From positions 248,001 to 312,000 of the forward strand of contig NZ_QDDJ01000004.1 in assembly GCF_003121625.1 (NCBI RefSeq): a stretch of 64,000 bases of DNA, given 5' to 3'. Below the pieces are notes generated by a model, which had not been told where the DNA came from, searched no databases, and worked only from the letters and a program-made list of their open reading frames with translations. Made by a program: the position numbers and the translations under genes. The DNA comes from Ornithinimicrobium cavernae. Its GTDB lineage: Bacteria > Actinomycetota > Actinomycetes > Actinomycetales > Dermatophilaceae. This document shows positions 32,353-40,540 of the stretch, in pieces (position 1 is the stretch's first letter; each line of letters opens with the position of its first letter).

Positions 32353-33828
32353 ATGACCCGCACCCACGTCCTCGACGTCCTGGCCGCCGTGCTGGACGAC
32401 GGTTCGTTCGTCTCCTGGGACACCCCGGCCGAGCAGCCGGACCCCTCGCAGGAGTATGCCGCTCAGCTGGCTCGTGCGCGCGACCGCACCGGGCTGGACG
32501 AGGCCGTCGTCACCGGTGAGGGCCGCCTCGGCGGGCGCCGGGTGGCCGTGGCGGCCTCCGAGTTCAGCTTCCTGGCCGGGTCCATCGGCTCGGCCGCCAG
32601 CGAGCGCCTCACCCGGGCCTTCGAGAGGGCCACCTTCGAGGGCCTGCCCATGCTCGCCTCCCCCTCGTCCGGCGGCACCCGGATGCAGGAGGGCACCGCC
32701 GCCTTCATCCAGATGGTCAAGATCGGCCAGGCCGTCGCGGCGCACCGACGGGCCGGGCTCCCCTACCTGGTCTACCTGCGCGACCCCACCACCGGCGGCG
32801 TCCTCGCCTCGTGGGGCTCCCTGGGCCACCTCACCGTCGCGGAGCCCGGCGCCCTCATCGGCTTCCTCGGCCCGCGGGTGCGTGAGGTCATCCACGGCAC
32901 GCCGTTCCCGGAGGGGGTGCAGACCTCCGAGAACCTGACCCGACGGGGCGTGATCGACGGCGTGGTGCCCATCGAGGGACTGCGCGAGACCGCCATCGCC
33001 GCGCTCGACGTCCTGCTGACCCCGCAGGCACCGGAGGGACAGCACGTCGCCCCGGGCGTCGAGGAGGACCGGCCCGCGTGGTCCTCCGTCGAGGCCACCC
33101 GGCGCAGCGACCGCCCCGGGCTGCGCGAGCTGCTGCACCACACCGCCACCAGGTTCATCCCGCTGCGCGGGACCGGCTCGGGCGAGTCCGACCTCTCCGT
33201 CATCCTCGGTCTGGCGCGCCTGGGCGGCGTCTCGTGCGTGCTGGTGGGACAGGACCGGCAGGCCCAGCAGTCCGCCTACCTCGGCCCCGCCGCGCTGCGC
33301 GTGGCCCAGCGCGGGTTCGCCCTCGCCGAGGAGCTCGACCTGCCGCTCATCACCGTGATCGACACCCCGGGGGCGGACCTGTCCACCGAGGCCGAGCACG
33401 GGGGCATGGCCGGGGAGATCGCCCGCTGCCTGGCCAACCTGGCCACGGTCGCCGTCCCGGTCGTGTCGGTGATCCTCGGCGAGGGCACCGGTGGCGGGGC
33501 CCTCGCGCTCATGCCCGCCGACCGCACGGTCTGCGCGCAGAACGGCTGGATCGCACCCCTTCCGCCCGAGGGGGCGAGCGCCATCGTGCACCGCGACGGC
33601 TCGCGGGCCCCGCAGATGGCCGAGGCGCACCACATCCGCGCCGTCGACCTGCTGGCGATGGGCGCCGTCGACGAGATCGTGCCCGAGCAGCCGGACGCGG
33701 CCGAGGAGCCGGAGGCGTTCTGCCGGCGCGTCGTGGCCGCGACCGCGGCGCACCTGGGCGAGCTGCTGTCGCAGGACCAGCAGGCGCGGCTGACCGCGCG
33801 CCACGACCGTTACCGCCGAATGAGGTGA
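32353..33828 (+). CDS. Acyl-CoA carboxyltransferase-type protein (AccD-AccA-like fusion)
   Basis: A 491-residue protein with two crotonase-like carboxyltransferase halves. The N half has SEFSFLAGSIGSAASERLTR and ASPSSGGTRMQEGTAAFIQM (beta-type); the C half has LPLITVIDTPGADLSTEAEH, GEIARCLANLATV and VSVILGEGTGGGALALMPAD (alpha-type oxyanion region). It lacks the N-terminal four-cysteine zinc finger of classical AccD. No biotin carboxylase or biotin-carrier gene is present nearby, so it must borrow partners, act as a decarboxylase or transferase, or be specialised. It lies in one operon with a CoA-transferase. Confidence 0.85.
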   Translation: MTRTHVLDVLAAVLDDGSFVSWDTPAEQPDPSQEYAAQLARARDRTGLDEAVVTGEGRLGGRRVAVAASEFSFLAGSIGSAASERLTRAFERATFEGLPMLASPSSGGTRMQEGTAAFIQMVKIGQAVAAHRRAGLPYLVYLRDPTTGGVLASWGSLGHLTVAEPGALIGFLGPRVREVIHGTPFPEGVQTSENLTRRGVIDGVVPIEGLRETAIAALDVLLTPQAPEGQHVAPGVEEDRPAWSSVEATRRSDRPGLRELLHHTATRFIPLRGTGSGESDLSVILGLARLGGVSCVLVGQDRQAQQSAYLGPAALRVAQRGFALAEELDLPLITVIDTPGADLSTEAEHGGMAGEIARCLANLATVAVPVVSVILGEGTGGGALALMPADRTVCAQNGWIAPLPPEGASAIVHRDGSRAPQMAEAHHIRAVDLLAMGAVDEIVPEQPDAAEEPEAFCRRVVAATAAHLGELLSQDQQARLTARHDRYRRMR

Positions 33829-33858
33829 GACCACGACCCAGGTGAGCCCGCACCCCCG

Positions 33859-33916
33859 CCCGACCATCCGGCATACCGCAGCACCGTCCCGACCATCCGT
33901 CGCACCGCAGCACCGC
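33859..33916. repeat. Two 29-bp tandem units upstream of the second TRAP operon
   Basis: Units at 33859-33887 and 33888-33916 share cccgaccatccg and accgcagcaccg with a few differences. They occupy the gap between the carboxyltransferase gene and the TRAP-binding-protein gene. No clear function. Confidence 0.55.
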
Positions 33917-33930
33917 CCCGCCCCACCCAC

Positions 33931-33947
33931 CGCTGACCAGGTCAGCG
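33931..33947. promoter_or_regulatory. 17-bp palindrome before the second TRAP operon
   Basis: cgctgacc-a-ggtcagcg is a perfect palindrome 19 bp upstream of the DctP start and just before its ribosome-binding site (GGAGGAAACC). It could be an operator or a small attenuating hairpin in the leader. Confidence 0.35.
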
Positions 33948-33966
33948 ACCCACCACGGAGGAAACC

Positions 33967-35073
33967 ATGATCTCGACACGATCCCGCAGCCTCGCCACCG
34001 CCATCGCCCTCACGGCCGCGCTCGGTCTCAGCGCCTGCGCGCCCGGCTCCGGAGCCGACAACGACGCCGGGGCGGACGGGAGCGACAGCAGCGCCGACGC
34101 CGCCGCGGCGCAGGAGTGCAGCGACACCACGCTGCGCCTCTCCCACCAGTGGCCGGAGCCCACCAGCGACGAGGGCGACTTCCGGGCGATGGTCGCCCAG
34201 AAGTTCGCCGAGGAGGTCGAGACCGCCACGGACGGCAGCGTCACCGTGACCGTCTACCCCAACAGCACCCTGTCCAAGGCCACCGAGCAGTACGACGCCA
34301 TGATGGCCGGCTCGATCGACGCCTCGGTCTTCCCGCTCGACTACGCCTCCGGCCGGGTGCCGCAGTGGTCGATCACGCTCATGCCGGCGCTCGTGCAGAG
34401 CCACGCGGAGGCCCAGGCCTGGGACGAGGCCGAGATCGGGCAGGCCGTCCGCGACCACATGAAGGAGAACGGCCTGACCCTGCTGACGAACGTCTGGAAC
34501 GCCGGCGCCATCGGTGTCAAGGGCGGCGAGCCGGTCCTCACGCCGGAGGACATCGAGGGCGGCATGACCATGCGCGCCGCGGGCTCCTACGTCGAGCACA
34601 TGCTCGAGGACGCGGGCGCCGGCATCACCTCGCTGCCGAGCTCGGAGATCTACACCGCCATGCAGACCGGCGTCCTGGACGCGGCGGTGACCTCCACCGG
34701 CTCGTTCGCCTCGTACCACCTGCAGGAGCAGGTCACCTCCTACACCTCCCCGACGACCCACACCTTCTGGTTCATGTACGAGCCGCTCGTCATCACCAAC
34801 GAGGCGTTCGACAAGCTCTGCGCGGAGCAGCAGGACGCCGTGCTGGAGGTCGGCACGGGCCTGCAGGAGTACGCCTACACCGCCTCCGCCGAGGACGACG
34901 CCCGCGTCGAGAAGATCTTCAAGGATGCCGGCGTCGAGGTCGCCACCATGTCCGACGCCGACTTCCAGGCGTGGCTGCCGCTGGCCAAGGCGCAGTGGGA
35001 CGACTACGCCGCGAACGTCGACGGTGGGCAGGAGCTGCTCGACCTGGCCAAGAAGCTCCGCGAGGGCCGATGA
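33967..35073 (+). CDS. TRAP transporter solute-binding protein (DctP-type), second system
   Basis: A 368-residue lipoprotein: signal peptide with lipobox ALGLSACAPG (Cys at ~24), an acidic Ser/Asp linker, then a DctP domain (LRLSHQWPEPTSDEGDFRAM, GSIDASVFPLDYASGRVPQW, MTMRAAGSYVEHMLEDAGAG, SSEIYTAMQTGVLDAAVTST). The sequence differs strongly from the first binding protein, so ligand specificity is likely different. ATG 33967 follows GGAGGAAACC. The stop overlaps the next gene (ATGA). Confidence 0.92.
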   Translation: MISTRSRSLATAIALTAALGLSACAPGSGADNDAGADGSDSSADAAAAQECSDTTLRLSHQWPEPTSDEGDFRAMVAQKFAEEVETATDGSVTVTVYPNSTLSKATEQYDAMMAGSIDASVFPLDYASGRVPQWSITLMPALVQSHAEAQAWDEAEIGQAVRDHMKENGLTLLTNVWNAGAIGVKGGEPVLTPEDIEGGMTMRAAGSYVEHMLEDAGAGITSLPSSEIYTAMQTGVLDAAVTSTGSFASYHLQEQVTSYTSPTTHTFWFMYEPLVITNEAFDKLCAEQQDAVLEVGTGLQEYAYTASAEDDARVEKIFKDAGVEVATMSDADFQAWLPLAKAQWDDYAANVDGGQELLDLAKKLREGR

Positions 35074-35744
35074 GCACCGTCGCCCAGGCCGCGCCGGAGC
35101 AGGAGCAGCGACCTCCCGCGGTGGTGCGCTGGGTCGGCTGGCTCTGTGAGGCCTCGGGGTGGCTGTCCGCCCTCGCGCTCGTGGCCGCCACCCTGATCAC
35201 CACGCACGCGGTCATCACCCGCTACTTCTTCCGGCAGCCGACCGTGTGGCAGACCGAGAGCACGATCTACCTGCTCATGCTCGTCACCTTCATCGGTGCG
35301 GCCTACGGCCTGAAGCACCACGCCCACGTCGGCGTGGACCTGCTGGTCAACGCCATCCCCGAGCGGCCGCAACTGATCGCCCGGATCGTCAACGCGGTGC
35401 TGTGCCTCGGCGTGGTCCTGGTCGTCATGGTCACCTCCTACCTGAACTGGCAGGAGGCCTACCTCTACGACTTCCGCTCCGCGACGGCGTTCCGGTTCCC
35501 GCTCTGGATCGCCTATGCGATCCTGCCGCTGGGCATGCTGTTCGTGGCCCTGCAGCTGCTGGCGATGATCCTGGAGGGCGTGCTCGGCCTGACCGGCCGG
35601 ATCCCGCTGACCTCGGTCACGATGATGGCCGGCACCAGCGAGCTGGCCCAGGTCCGGGCCGACCTCGAGCTCGAGGCCGCCCTGCACGAGGACGAGGGCC
35701 CGGGTCGCACGACCAAACCGGCCCCCGGACGGGAGGACCGATGA
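35070..35744 (+). CDS. TRAP transporter small permease (DctQ-type), second system
   Basis: A 224-residue membrane protein with four helices (SGWLSALALVAATLITTHAV, LLMLVTFIGAAYGLKHHAHV, VLCLGVVLVVMVTSYL, WIAYAILPLGMLFVALQLLA) and the family's VITRYFFRQPTVWQTE motif. It carries a longer C-terminal tail than usual (about 45 residues, charged) with no known domain. It overlaps both neighbours by 4 bp. Confidence 0.9.
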   Translation: MSTVAQAAPEQEQRPPAVVRWVGWLCEASGWLSALALVAATLITTHAVITRYFFRQPTVWQTESTIYLLMLVTFIGAAYGLKHHAHVGVDLLVNAIPERPQLIARIVNAVLCLGVVLVVMVTSYLNWQEAYLYDFRSATAFRFPLWIAYAILPLGMLFVALQLLAMILEGVLGLTGRIPLTSVTMMAGTSELAQVRADLELEAALHEDEGPGRTTKPAPGREDR

Positions 35745-37081
35745 GCTCCCTCGCCCAGGGCGGGGTCATCGGCATCATCGCGATGGTCCTGTTCCTCACC
35801 GGTATGCCGATCGCGTTCGCCCTGGCGATCACCGCGCTGGTCTCGATCGTGCTCTTCCTGGGGCCGGAGCAGCTCGAGCTGTTCGGCAAGATGACCTACG
35901 ACTCGGTCAACAACTTCGGCCTGCTGGCGATCCCGCTCTTCGTCCTCATGGGCAACCTGTTCGGCGGGTCCAAGGCCAGCAGCCAGCTGTTCGAGGCGGG
36001 CGAGGCCTGGTTGTCCCGCGTCCGCGGCGGCCTGGCGATGAGCTCGGTCGCAGCCTCGACCCTGTTCGCCGCCCTGACCGGCTCCAGCGCGGCCACCGCG
36101 GCCGCCATCGGCCGGGTAGCCGTGCCGGAGATGGAGAAGCGCGGCTACTCCGACCGCATCGCGACCGGTGCGGTCGCGGCCGGCGGCACCCTGGGCATCC
36201 TCATCCCGCCCAGCGTGACGCTGATCCTCTACGGCATCGCGGCCGAGCAGTCGATCGGCCAGCTGTTCGCCGGCGGCATCGTGCCCGGCCTCCTCATCGC
36301 GGTCATGTTCTGTGTCTGGATCTTCATCGCGCAGACCCTGCAGGACCGGGCGGTCACCAAGCACGTCTCAAGCCTCGCGGAGGCCCGGCGGGAGCGCACG
36401 GAGCGGACCTACACGTGGGCCTACCGCTTCGCCAGCCTGGCCAGGACCCTGCCGTTCGCGCTGCTGATCTTCCTCGTGCTCGTGGTGCTGTACCGCGGCA
36501 TCGCGACCCCGAGCGAGGCTGCGGCGATCGGCGCGCTGCTGGTCTGGATCCTGGTGAGCCTGATCTACCGGGACCTCACCGGCAAGCAGCTGATGAACGT
36601 CCTGCTCGAGTCGACCAACCAGAGCACGATGATCCTGATGATCACGGCCTTCTCCGCCGTGATCGCGACCGTCCTGAGCTACCTGCGGGTCCCGCAGGAC
36701 CTGGCCCAGGCGGTCAGCGAGGCGGACCTGAACCGCTGGGTCGTGCTCCTGGTGATCAACCTGGTCCTGCTCGTGATGGGGTGTTTCCTGCCACCGGTCT
36801 CGATCATCGTGATGACCACGCCGATCCTGCTGCCGATGATCCTCGCGCAGGGCTTCGACCCGATCTGGTTCGGCGTCATCATGACGATCAACATGGAGAT
36901 GGGCCTGATCACACCACCGGTGGGGCTCAACCTCTATGTCCTCAAGGGCATCGCCCCCCACATCCCCCTCAAGGAGATCCTGCTCGGCTCCGTGCCCTAC
37001 ATCTTCGTGCTGTCCCTGGCGATCGTCCTGTTCTCGATCTTCCCCCAGATCGTCATGGTCGTGCCGAACATGCTCTATTAG
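35741..37081 (+). CDS. TRAP transporter large permease (DctM-type), second system
   Basis: A 446-residue multi-helix permease with the DctM landmarks GLLAIPLFVLMGNLFGGSKA, FAALTGSSAATAAAIGRVAV, LGILIPPSVTLILYGIAAEQ and NMEMGLITPPVGLNLYVLKG. The start overlaps the DctQ stop and follows GGGAGGACCG. It completes a Na+-coupled secondary importer controlled, with the CoA-transferase cluster, by the FadR-type regulator upstream. Confidence 0.92.
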   Translation: MSSLAQGGVIGIIAMVLFLTGMPIAFALAITALVSIVLFLGPEQLELFGKMTYDSVNNFGLLAIPLFVLMGNLFGGSKASSQLFEAGEAWLSRVRGGLAMSSVAASTLFAALTGSSAATAAAIGRVAVPEMEKRGYSDRIATGAVAAGGTLGILIPPSVTLILYGIAAEQSIGQLFAGGIVPGLLIAVMFCVWIFIAQTLQDRAVTKHVSSLAEARRERTERTYTWAYRFASLARTLPFALLIFLVLVVLYRGIATPSEAAAIGALLVWILVSLIYRDLTGKQLMNVLLESTNQSTMILMITAFSAVIATVLSYLRVPQDLAQAVSEADLNRWVVLLVINLVLLVMGCFLPPVSIIVMTTPILLPMILAQGFDPIWFGVIMTINMEMGLITPPVGLNLYVLKGIAPHIPLKEILLGSVPYIFVLSLAIVLFSIFPQIVMVVPNMLY

Positions 37082-37087
37082 CGACCG

Positions 37088-37861
37088 TCACAGCACATAG
37101 GTGCGGCCTGGCTCGGCGAGCTCCACCTCGCCGGGCCAGACCTCGGCCGCCTGCCCGCGGCATACCTCCGGGTCGTTCCAGGCCGGGATGTGGGTGAGCA
37201 TCAGCCGCTGCACCCCACCGGCGGCCACCGCCGCCTGGGCGGCCCGGCGGCCGGAGAGGTGGATGCCCCTGCCGTGGTCGCGCCCCTCGACGAAGGCGCT
37301 GTCGGCGAGGACCAGGTCGGCGTCGGCCATGAGCGGGAGCAGGGCCGGGCAGGAGTCGGTGTCACCGGTGTAGGCGATCGTCGCCCCGCCCGCCTCGACG
37401 CGGAAGCCGAAGGCGGCGACCGGGTGGTTGACCGCCACCGGCACCAGCCGGAACGGGCCGACCGTGAAGTCCTGCCGGTCGCGCACGGTGACGAACTCGA
37501 AGACGTCGCTGACGTCCGTGGGTCCCTCCACACCGTGCGCCCGGGCCATGCGCTCGGCGGTGCCCTCCGGACCGTGCACCGGCAGCCGCGACCCCGGCAG
37601 CCCGGTGGGGCAGTGGCTGCGCATCACGTGCAGCCCCGTCAGGTCCAGGCAGTGGTCGGGATGCAGGTGCGAGAGGACCACCGCGTCCAGGGCGAGCGGG
37701 TCGGTGTGCCGCTGCAGCGCCCCCAGTGCGCCGCTGCCGAGGTCGAGCACGAGCCGCCACGTGCGGCCCCCCATCTCGGCCTGGAGCAGATAACAGGACG
37801 CGGGGCTGTCCGGGCCGGCGAAGGACCCTGAGCAACCCACGACGGTCAGGTGCAGGCTCAC
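37088..37861 (-). CDS. MBL-fold metallo-hydrolase (RNase Z/PqsE-like)
   Basis: A 257-residue metallo-beta-lactamase-fold protein: [20 protein letters not shown] at the N-terminus, HxHxDH motif [17 protein letters not shown] near residues 61-77, the [16 protein letters not shown] strand (Asp ligand) and [10 protein letters not shown] near 223 (His ligand). This cytoplasmic cyclic-nucleotide phosphodiesterase/RNase Z-like subgroup is often encoded next to murI in actinobacteria. GTG 37861 overlaps the murI stop by four bases. Confidence 0.9.
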   Translation of the reverse strand: MSLHLTVVGCSGSFAGPDSPASCYLLQAEMGGRTWRLVLDLGSGALGALQRHTDPLALDAVVLSHLHPDHCLDLTGLHVMRSHCPTGLPGSRLPVHGPEGTAERMARAHGVEGPTDVSDVFEFVTVRDRQDFTVGPFRLVPVAVNHPVAAFGFRVEAGGATIAYTGDTDSCPALLPLMADADLVLADSAFVEGRDHGRGIHLSGRRAAQAAVAAGGVQRLMLTHIPAWNDPEVCRGQAAEVWPGEVELAEPGRTYVL

Positions 37862-38673
37862 TCCCCCTCCCTGCCGACGTAGGCGCGCCCGACGTGCTCG
37901 ACCTCCGGGCCGAGGAACCGGCGGGCCAGCGGCGTGAAGCCGTGCGGGTCACCGGTGGTGAGGAACTGGTGCGAGGGCTCCCCCTGGCTCTCCGGGCGCA
38001 GCGTCTCGGTGTCGGTGAGCACGCGGAACAGCTCCGTGGCCGTCGCCTCGGCGGACGAGACGAGGGTGACCTGCTCGCCGAGGACGTACTGCAGCACCGA
38101 CCACAGCAACGGGTAGTGGGTGCAGCCCAGGATCAGGGTGTCCACGTCGGCCTCGATCAGCGGCGCGAGGTAGTCGCGGGCCGTGGCCAGCACGTCCGGA
38201 CCGCTGGTGACGCCCGCCTCCACGAACTCCACGAACCGCGGGCACGGCTGGCTGAACACCCGGACCGTCGGCGGTGCCGCGGCGAACGCGTCCAGGTAGG
38301 CCCGGCTCTGGTGGGTGGCCTGGGTCGAGATCACCCCGACCCGACCGCTGTGCGTGGCCGCCATGGAACGGCGCACCGCAGGGCGGATCACCTCGATGAC
38401 CGGCACGTCATAACGCTCCCGCGCATCCGCAAGCATCGCCGCCGACGCCGAGTTGCACGCGATGACCAGGGCCTTGACGCCGTGGTCGACCAGGCGGTCC
38501 AGGCACTCCAGGGCGTACTGCCGCACCTCGGCGATCGGCCGTGGGCCGTAGGGGGCGCGGGCCGTGTCACCGAGATAGAGCACCGACTCGTGCGGCATCT
38601 GGTCCATGACCGCCCGGGCCACGGTGAGCCCACCGAAGCCCGAGTCGAAGACGCCGACCGGAGAATCCTGCAC
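37858..38673 (-). CDS. murI: Glutamate racemase
   Basis: A 271-residue racemase that supplies D-glutamate for peptidoglycan. Both catalytic cysteines are visible: [12 protein letters not shown] near residue 71 and [11 protein letters not shown] near 185. The N-terminal [19 protein letters not shown] is diagnostic. GTG 38673 is preferred; a TTG two codons upstream is possible. It is adjacent to the MBL-fold hydrolase (GTGA overlap) in a conserved actinobacterial arrangement. Confidence 0.95.
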   Translation of the reverse strand: MQDSPVGVFDSGFGGLTVARAVMDQMPHESVLYLGDTARAPYGPRPIAEVRQYALECLDRLVDHGVKALVIACNSASAAMLADARERYDVPVIEVIRPAVRRSMAATHSGRVGVISTQATHQSRAYLDAFAAAPPTVRVFSQPCPRFVEFVEAGVTSGPDVLATARDYLAPLIEADVDTLILGCTHYPLLWSVLQYVLGEQVTLVSSAEATATELFRVLTDTETLRPESQGEPSHQFLTTGDPHGFTPLARRFLGPEVEHVGRAYVGREGE

Positions 38674-38682
38674 CGGCAAAGA

Positions 38683-39459
38683 CTACGTGTCGGCCCGGAC
38701 GAACGGGTTGCTCATCGAGCCGATGCGCTCGACCTCGACCTCGACGCGCTGGCCCGGCTCCACCAGGCCGACGCCCGCGGGGGTGCCGGTCAGCACCACG
38801 TCACCGGGCAGCAGCGTGAACGCGGCCGAGGCGACCTCGATGAGCCGGCCGATGCCGTGCACCATGTCCGCGGTGGTCCCGTCCTGCCGGACCTCGCCGT
38901 CGACCCGGCTGATCACCCGCAGGTCCGAGGTGTCGAGCTCGGTCTCGATCCACGGGCCCAGCGGGCAGAAGGTGTCCATCCCCTTGGCACGGGACCACTG
39001 GCCGTCCGAGCGCTGCAGGTCCCGGGCCGTGACGTCGTTGGCCACGGTGTAGCCGAAGATCACGCCGGCCACGTCCTCGGCACGGACGTCCTTGCACAGC
39101 CGGCCGATCACGACCGCCAGCTCGGCCTCGTAGCTGACCTCCTGCGTGATCGACGGGATCACCACGGGGTCGCCCGGGCCCACGACGGAGGTGTTCGGCT
39201 TGAAGAACAGGCCCGGGACCTCGGCGACGCTGCCGCCCATCTCCTTGGCGTGGTCGACGTAGTTCTTCTGCACCGCCACCACCTTGGACCGCGGGATCAC
39301 CGGCGCGAGGAGCCGCACGTCCTCGATGTCGTACTTCGCGCCGGTGAGCTCGATCTTGGTGTAGAGCGGGTCGCCCGTGATCGAGACGATCCGCTTCCCC
39401 TCCCCGTCGACCAGTCCGAACTCGGGGTCTTCTCCGGTGGTGAACCTGCAGATGCGCAT
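38683..39459 (-). CDS. Fumarylacetoacetate hydrolase (FAH)-family protein
   Basis: A 258-residue FAH-fold protein with the metal-binding pattern YEAELAVVIGRL (E-x-E, about residues 110-121), the KGMDTFCPLGPW loop and LPGDVVLTGTPAGVGLVEPG near the C-terminus. Relatives hydrolyse acylpyruvates, decarboxylate oxaloacetate or isomerise hydroxymuconates. ATG 39459 has no Shine-Dalgarno but has TAGGCT exactly 7 nt upstream, which suggests leaderless translation. The substrate cannot be read from the sequence. Confidence 0.9.
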   Translation of the reverse strand: MRICRFTTGEDPEFGLVDGEGKRIVSITGDPLYTKIELTGAKYDIEDVRLLAPVIPRSKVVAVQKNYVDHAKEMGGSVAEVPGLFFKPNTSVVGPGDPVVIPSITQEVSYEAELAVVIGRLCKDVRAEDVAGVIFGYTVANDVTARDLQRSDGQWSRAKGMDTFCPLGPWIETELDTSDLRVISRVDGEVRQDGTTADMVHGIGRLIEVASAAFTLLPGDVVLTGTPAGVGLVEPGQRVEVEVERIGSMSNPFVRADT

Positions 39460-39466
39460 GGGTGGC

Positions 39467-39472
39467 AGCCTA
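39467..39472 (-). promoter_or_regulatory. Leaderless -10 box for the FAH gene
   Basis: On the minus strand TAGGCT is followed by 7 nt and then the ATG of the FAH gene. This TANNNT-to-start spacing places the transcription start at or near the first codon base. Confidence 0.45.
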
Positions 39473-39538
39473 ATCGCCGCACGTCGGCCCCCGACACGCA
39501 ACGCGGCTTCCGCACCGTGCGCCTCGCGGCCTTGACGG

Positions 39539-39562
39539 ATTGGTAACGAGCGTGTTACCAAT
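39539..39562. promoter_or_regulatory. Operator-like palindrome before the ArsR gene
   Basis: attggtaac (39539-39547) and gttaccaat (39554-39562) are perfect 9-bp inverted repeats with a 6-bp spacer, ending 6 bp before the ArsR ATG. A TTGACG box (39532-39537) abuts the left arm, so a repressor bound here would cover the promoter. Confidence 0.6.
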
Positions 39563-39568
39563 AACACT

Positions 39569-39952
39569 ATGGACCCGTTCACCGCCCTCGCGGACCCGGT
39601 GCGCCGTGCGCTGATGCAGCGGCTCAGCCGGGGCGCGGCCCGCGTCGTGGACCTGACCGAGGGCCACGGCATCAGCCGCCCGGCGATCAGCCGGCACCTG
39701 CGCGTGCTCGGCGAGGCAGGGCTGGTGGACGCCGACGACGTCGGGCGCGAGCGCCACTACCGGCTCGTGCCCGACGCGCTCGACCCGGTCCGCGCGTGGC
39801 TGGACGACGTCGCCCCGGCGGGGCGGCCCACGGCCCCGCCGATCCCGGAGCACGCCCTCGACGGCCTCGACCTCGAGGTGCGCCGGGTCGGCCGGAACCG
39901 CCGGCACACGGGCACAGCCCCGGACACCACTGCGACCAAGGAGACAGGATGA
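39569..39952 (+). CDS. ArsR-family (SRPBCC-linked) winged-helix regulator
   Basis: A 127-residue regulator: MDPFTALADPVRRALMQRLS, DLTEGHGISRPAISRHLRVL and EAGLVDADDVGRERHYRLVP form a compact ArsR winged helix without metal-binding cysteines. This subtype typically pairs with an SRPBCC (AHSA1) protein, which is the next gene and overlaps by ATGA. A perfect 9-bp inverted repeat stands directly upstream, so autorepression is likely. Confidence 0.9.
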   Translation: MDPFTALADPVRRALMQRLSRGAARVVDLTEGHGISRPAISRHLRVLGEAGLVDADDVGRERHYRLVPDALDPVRAWLDDVAPAGRPTAPPIPEHALDGLDLEVRRVGRNRRHTGTAPDTTATKETG

Positions 39953-40470
39953 GCACCCCGACCAGCACCCACGGCACCCGCGAGGTCCACGACGGCCGGA
40001 CCTTCGTGGAGTTCACCCGCACCTTCCGGGCCCCCATCGAGGACGTCTGGGCGGCGGTCACCGAGTCCGACCGGCTCGCCCGCTGGATCGGCGACTGGAC
40101 CGGCGACCCCGCCGACGGTGAGGTGCAGTTCCGGATGGGCTTCGAGGGTGAGGACGCCGCCCCGGAGCGCATGCAGATCGACGAGTGCGAGGCGCCCCGG
40201 CTGCTGCGCCTGACCTCGACCGTGCTCACCGACGACGCCGAGCCACAGGTCTGGAGCTTCCGGCTCGACCTGACCGAGGAGGCCGGGGTGACCACGCTGG
40301 TCTTCGCGCAGGACGTCCCCGACCCCGCCCTGGCCGAGGGTGTCGGCCCCGGCTGGCACTACTACCTGGACCGTCTCGTGGCCGCCGAGACCGGTGGCGA
40401 CCCGGCGACGGTTGTGTGGGACGACTACTACCCGGCTCTCACCGCGCACTACCGCAGCGTCTTCGCCTGA
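39949..40470 (+). CDS. SRPBCC (AHSA1/START-like) domain protein
   Basis: A 173-residue Bet v1-like protein: EFTRTFRAPIEDVWAAVTES and LARWIGDWTG at the N-terminus, and the C-terminal long helix GPGWHYYLDRLVAAETG. Such proteins bind hydrophobic ligands in a large cavity. The ATG at 39949 lies in the last codons of the ArsR gene after AAGGAGACAGG. It may deliver the ligand sensed by the partner regulator. Confidence 0.9.
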   Translation: MSTPTSTHGTREVHDGRTFVEFTRTFRAPIEDVWAAVTESDRLARWIGDWTGDPADGEVQFRMGFEGEDAAPERMQIDECEAPRLLRLTSTVLTDDAEPQVWSFRLDLTEEAGVTTLVFAQDVPDPALAEGVGPGWHYYLDRLVAAETGGDPATVVWDDYYPALTAHYRSVFA

Positions 40471-40540
40471 GACTCCCCCGTGGCCGCGAGGGCACGAGGT
40501 GGGAGCCAGAGCGCTCCGGGGACCTGAGAGAATCGTGCAG

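Noticed and set aside
31120-34761. 1213-residue minus-strand open frame across three genes
   Set aside because: High GC leaves the complementary frame open. The plus strand has CoA-transferase, carboxyltransferase and TRAP-binding-protein motifs with ribosome-binding sites.
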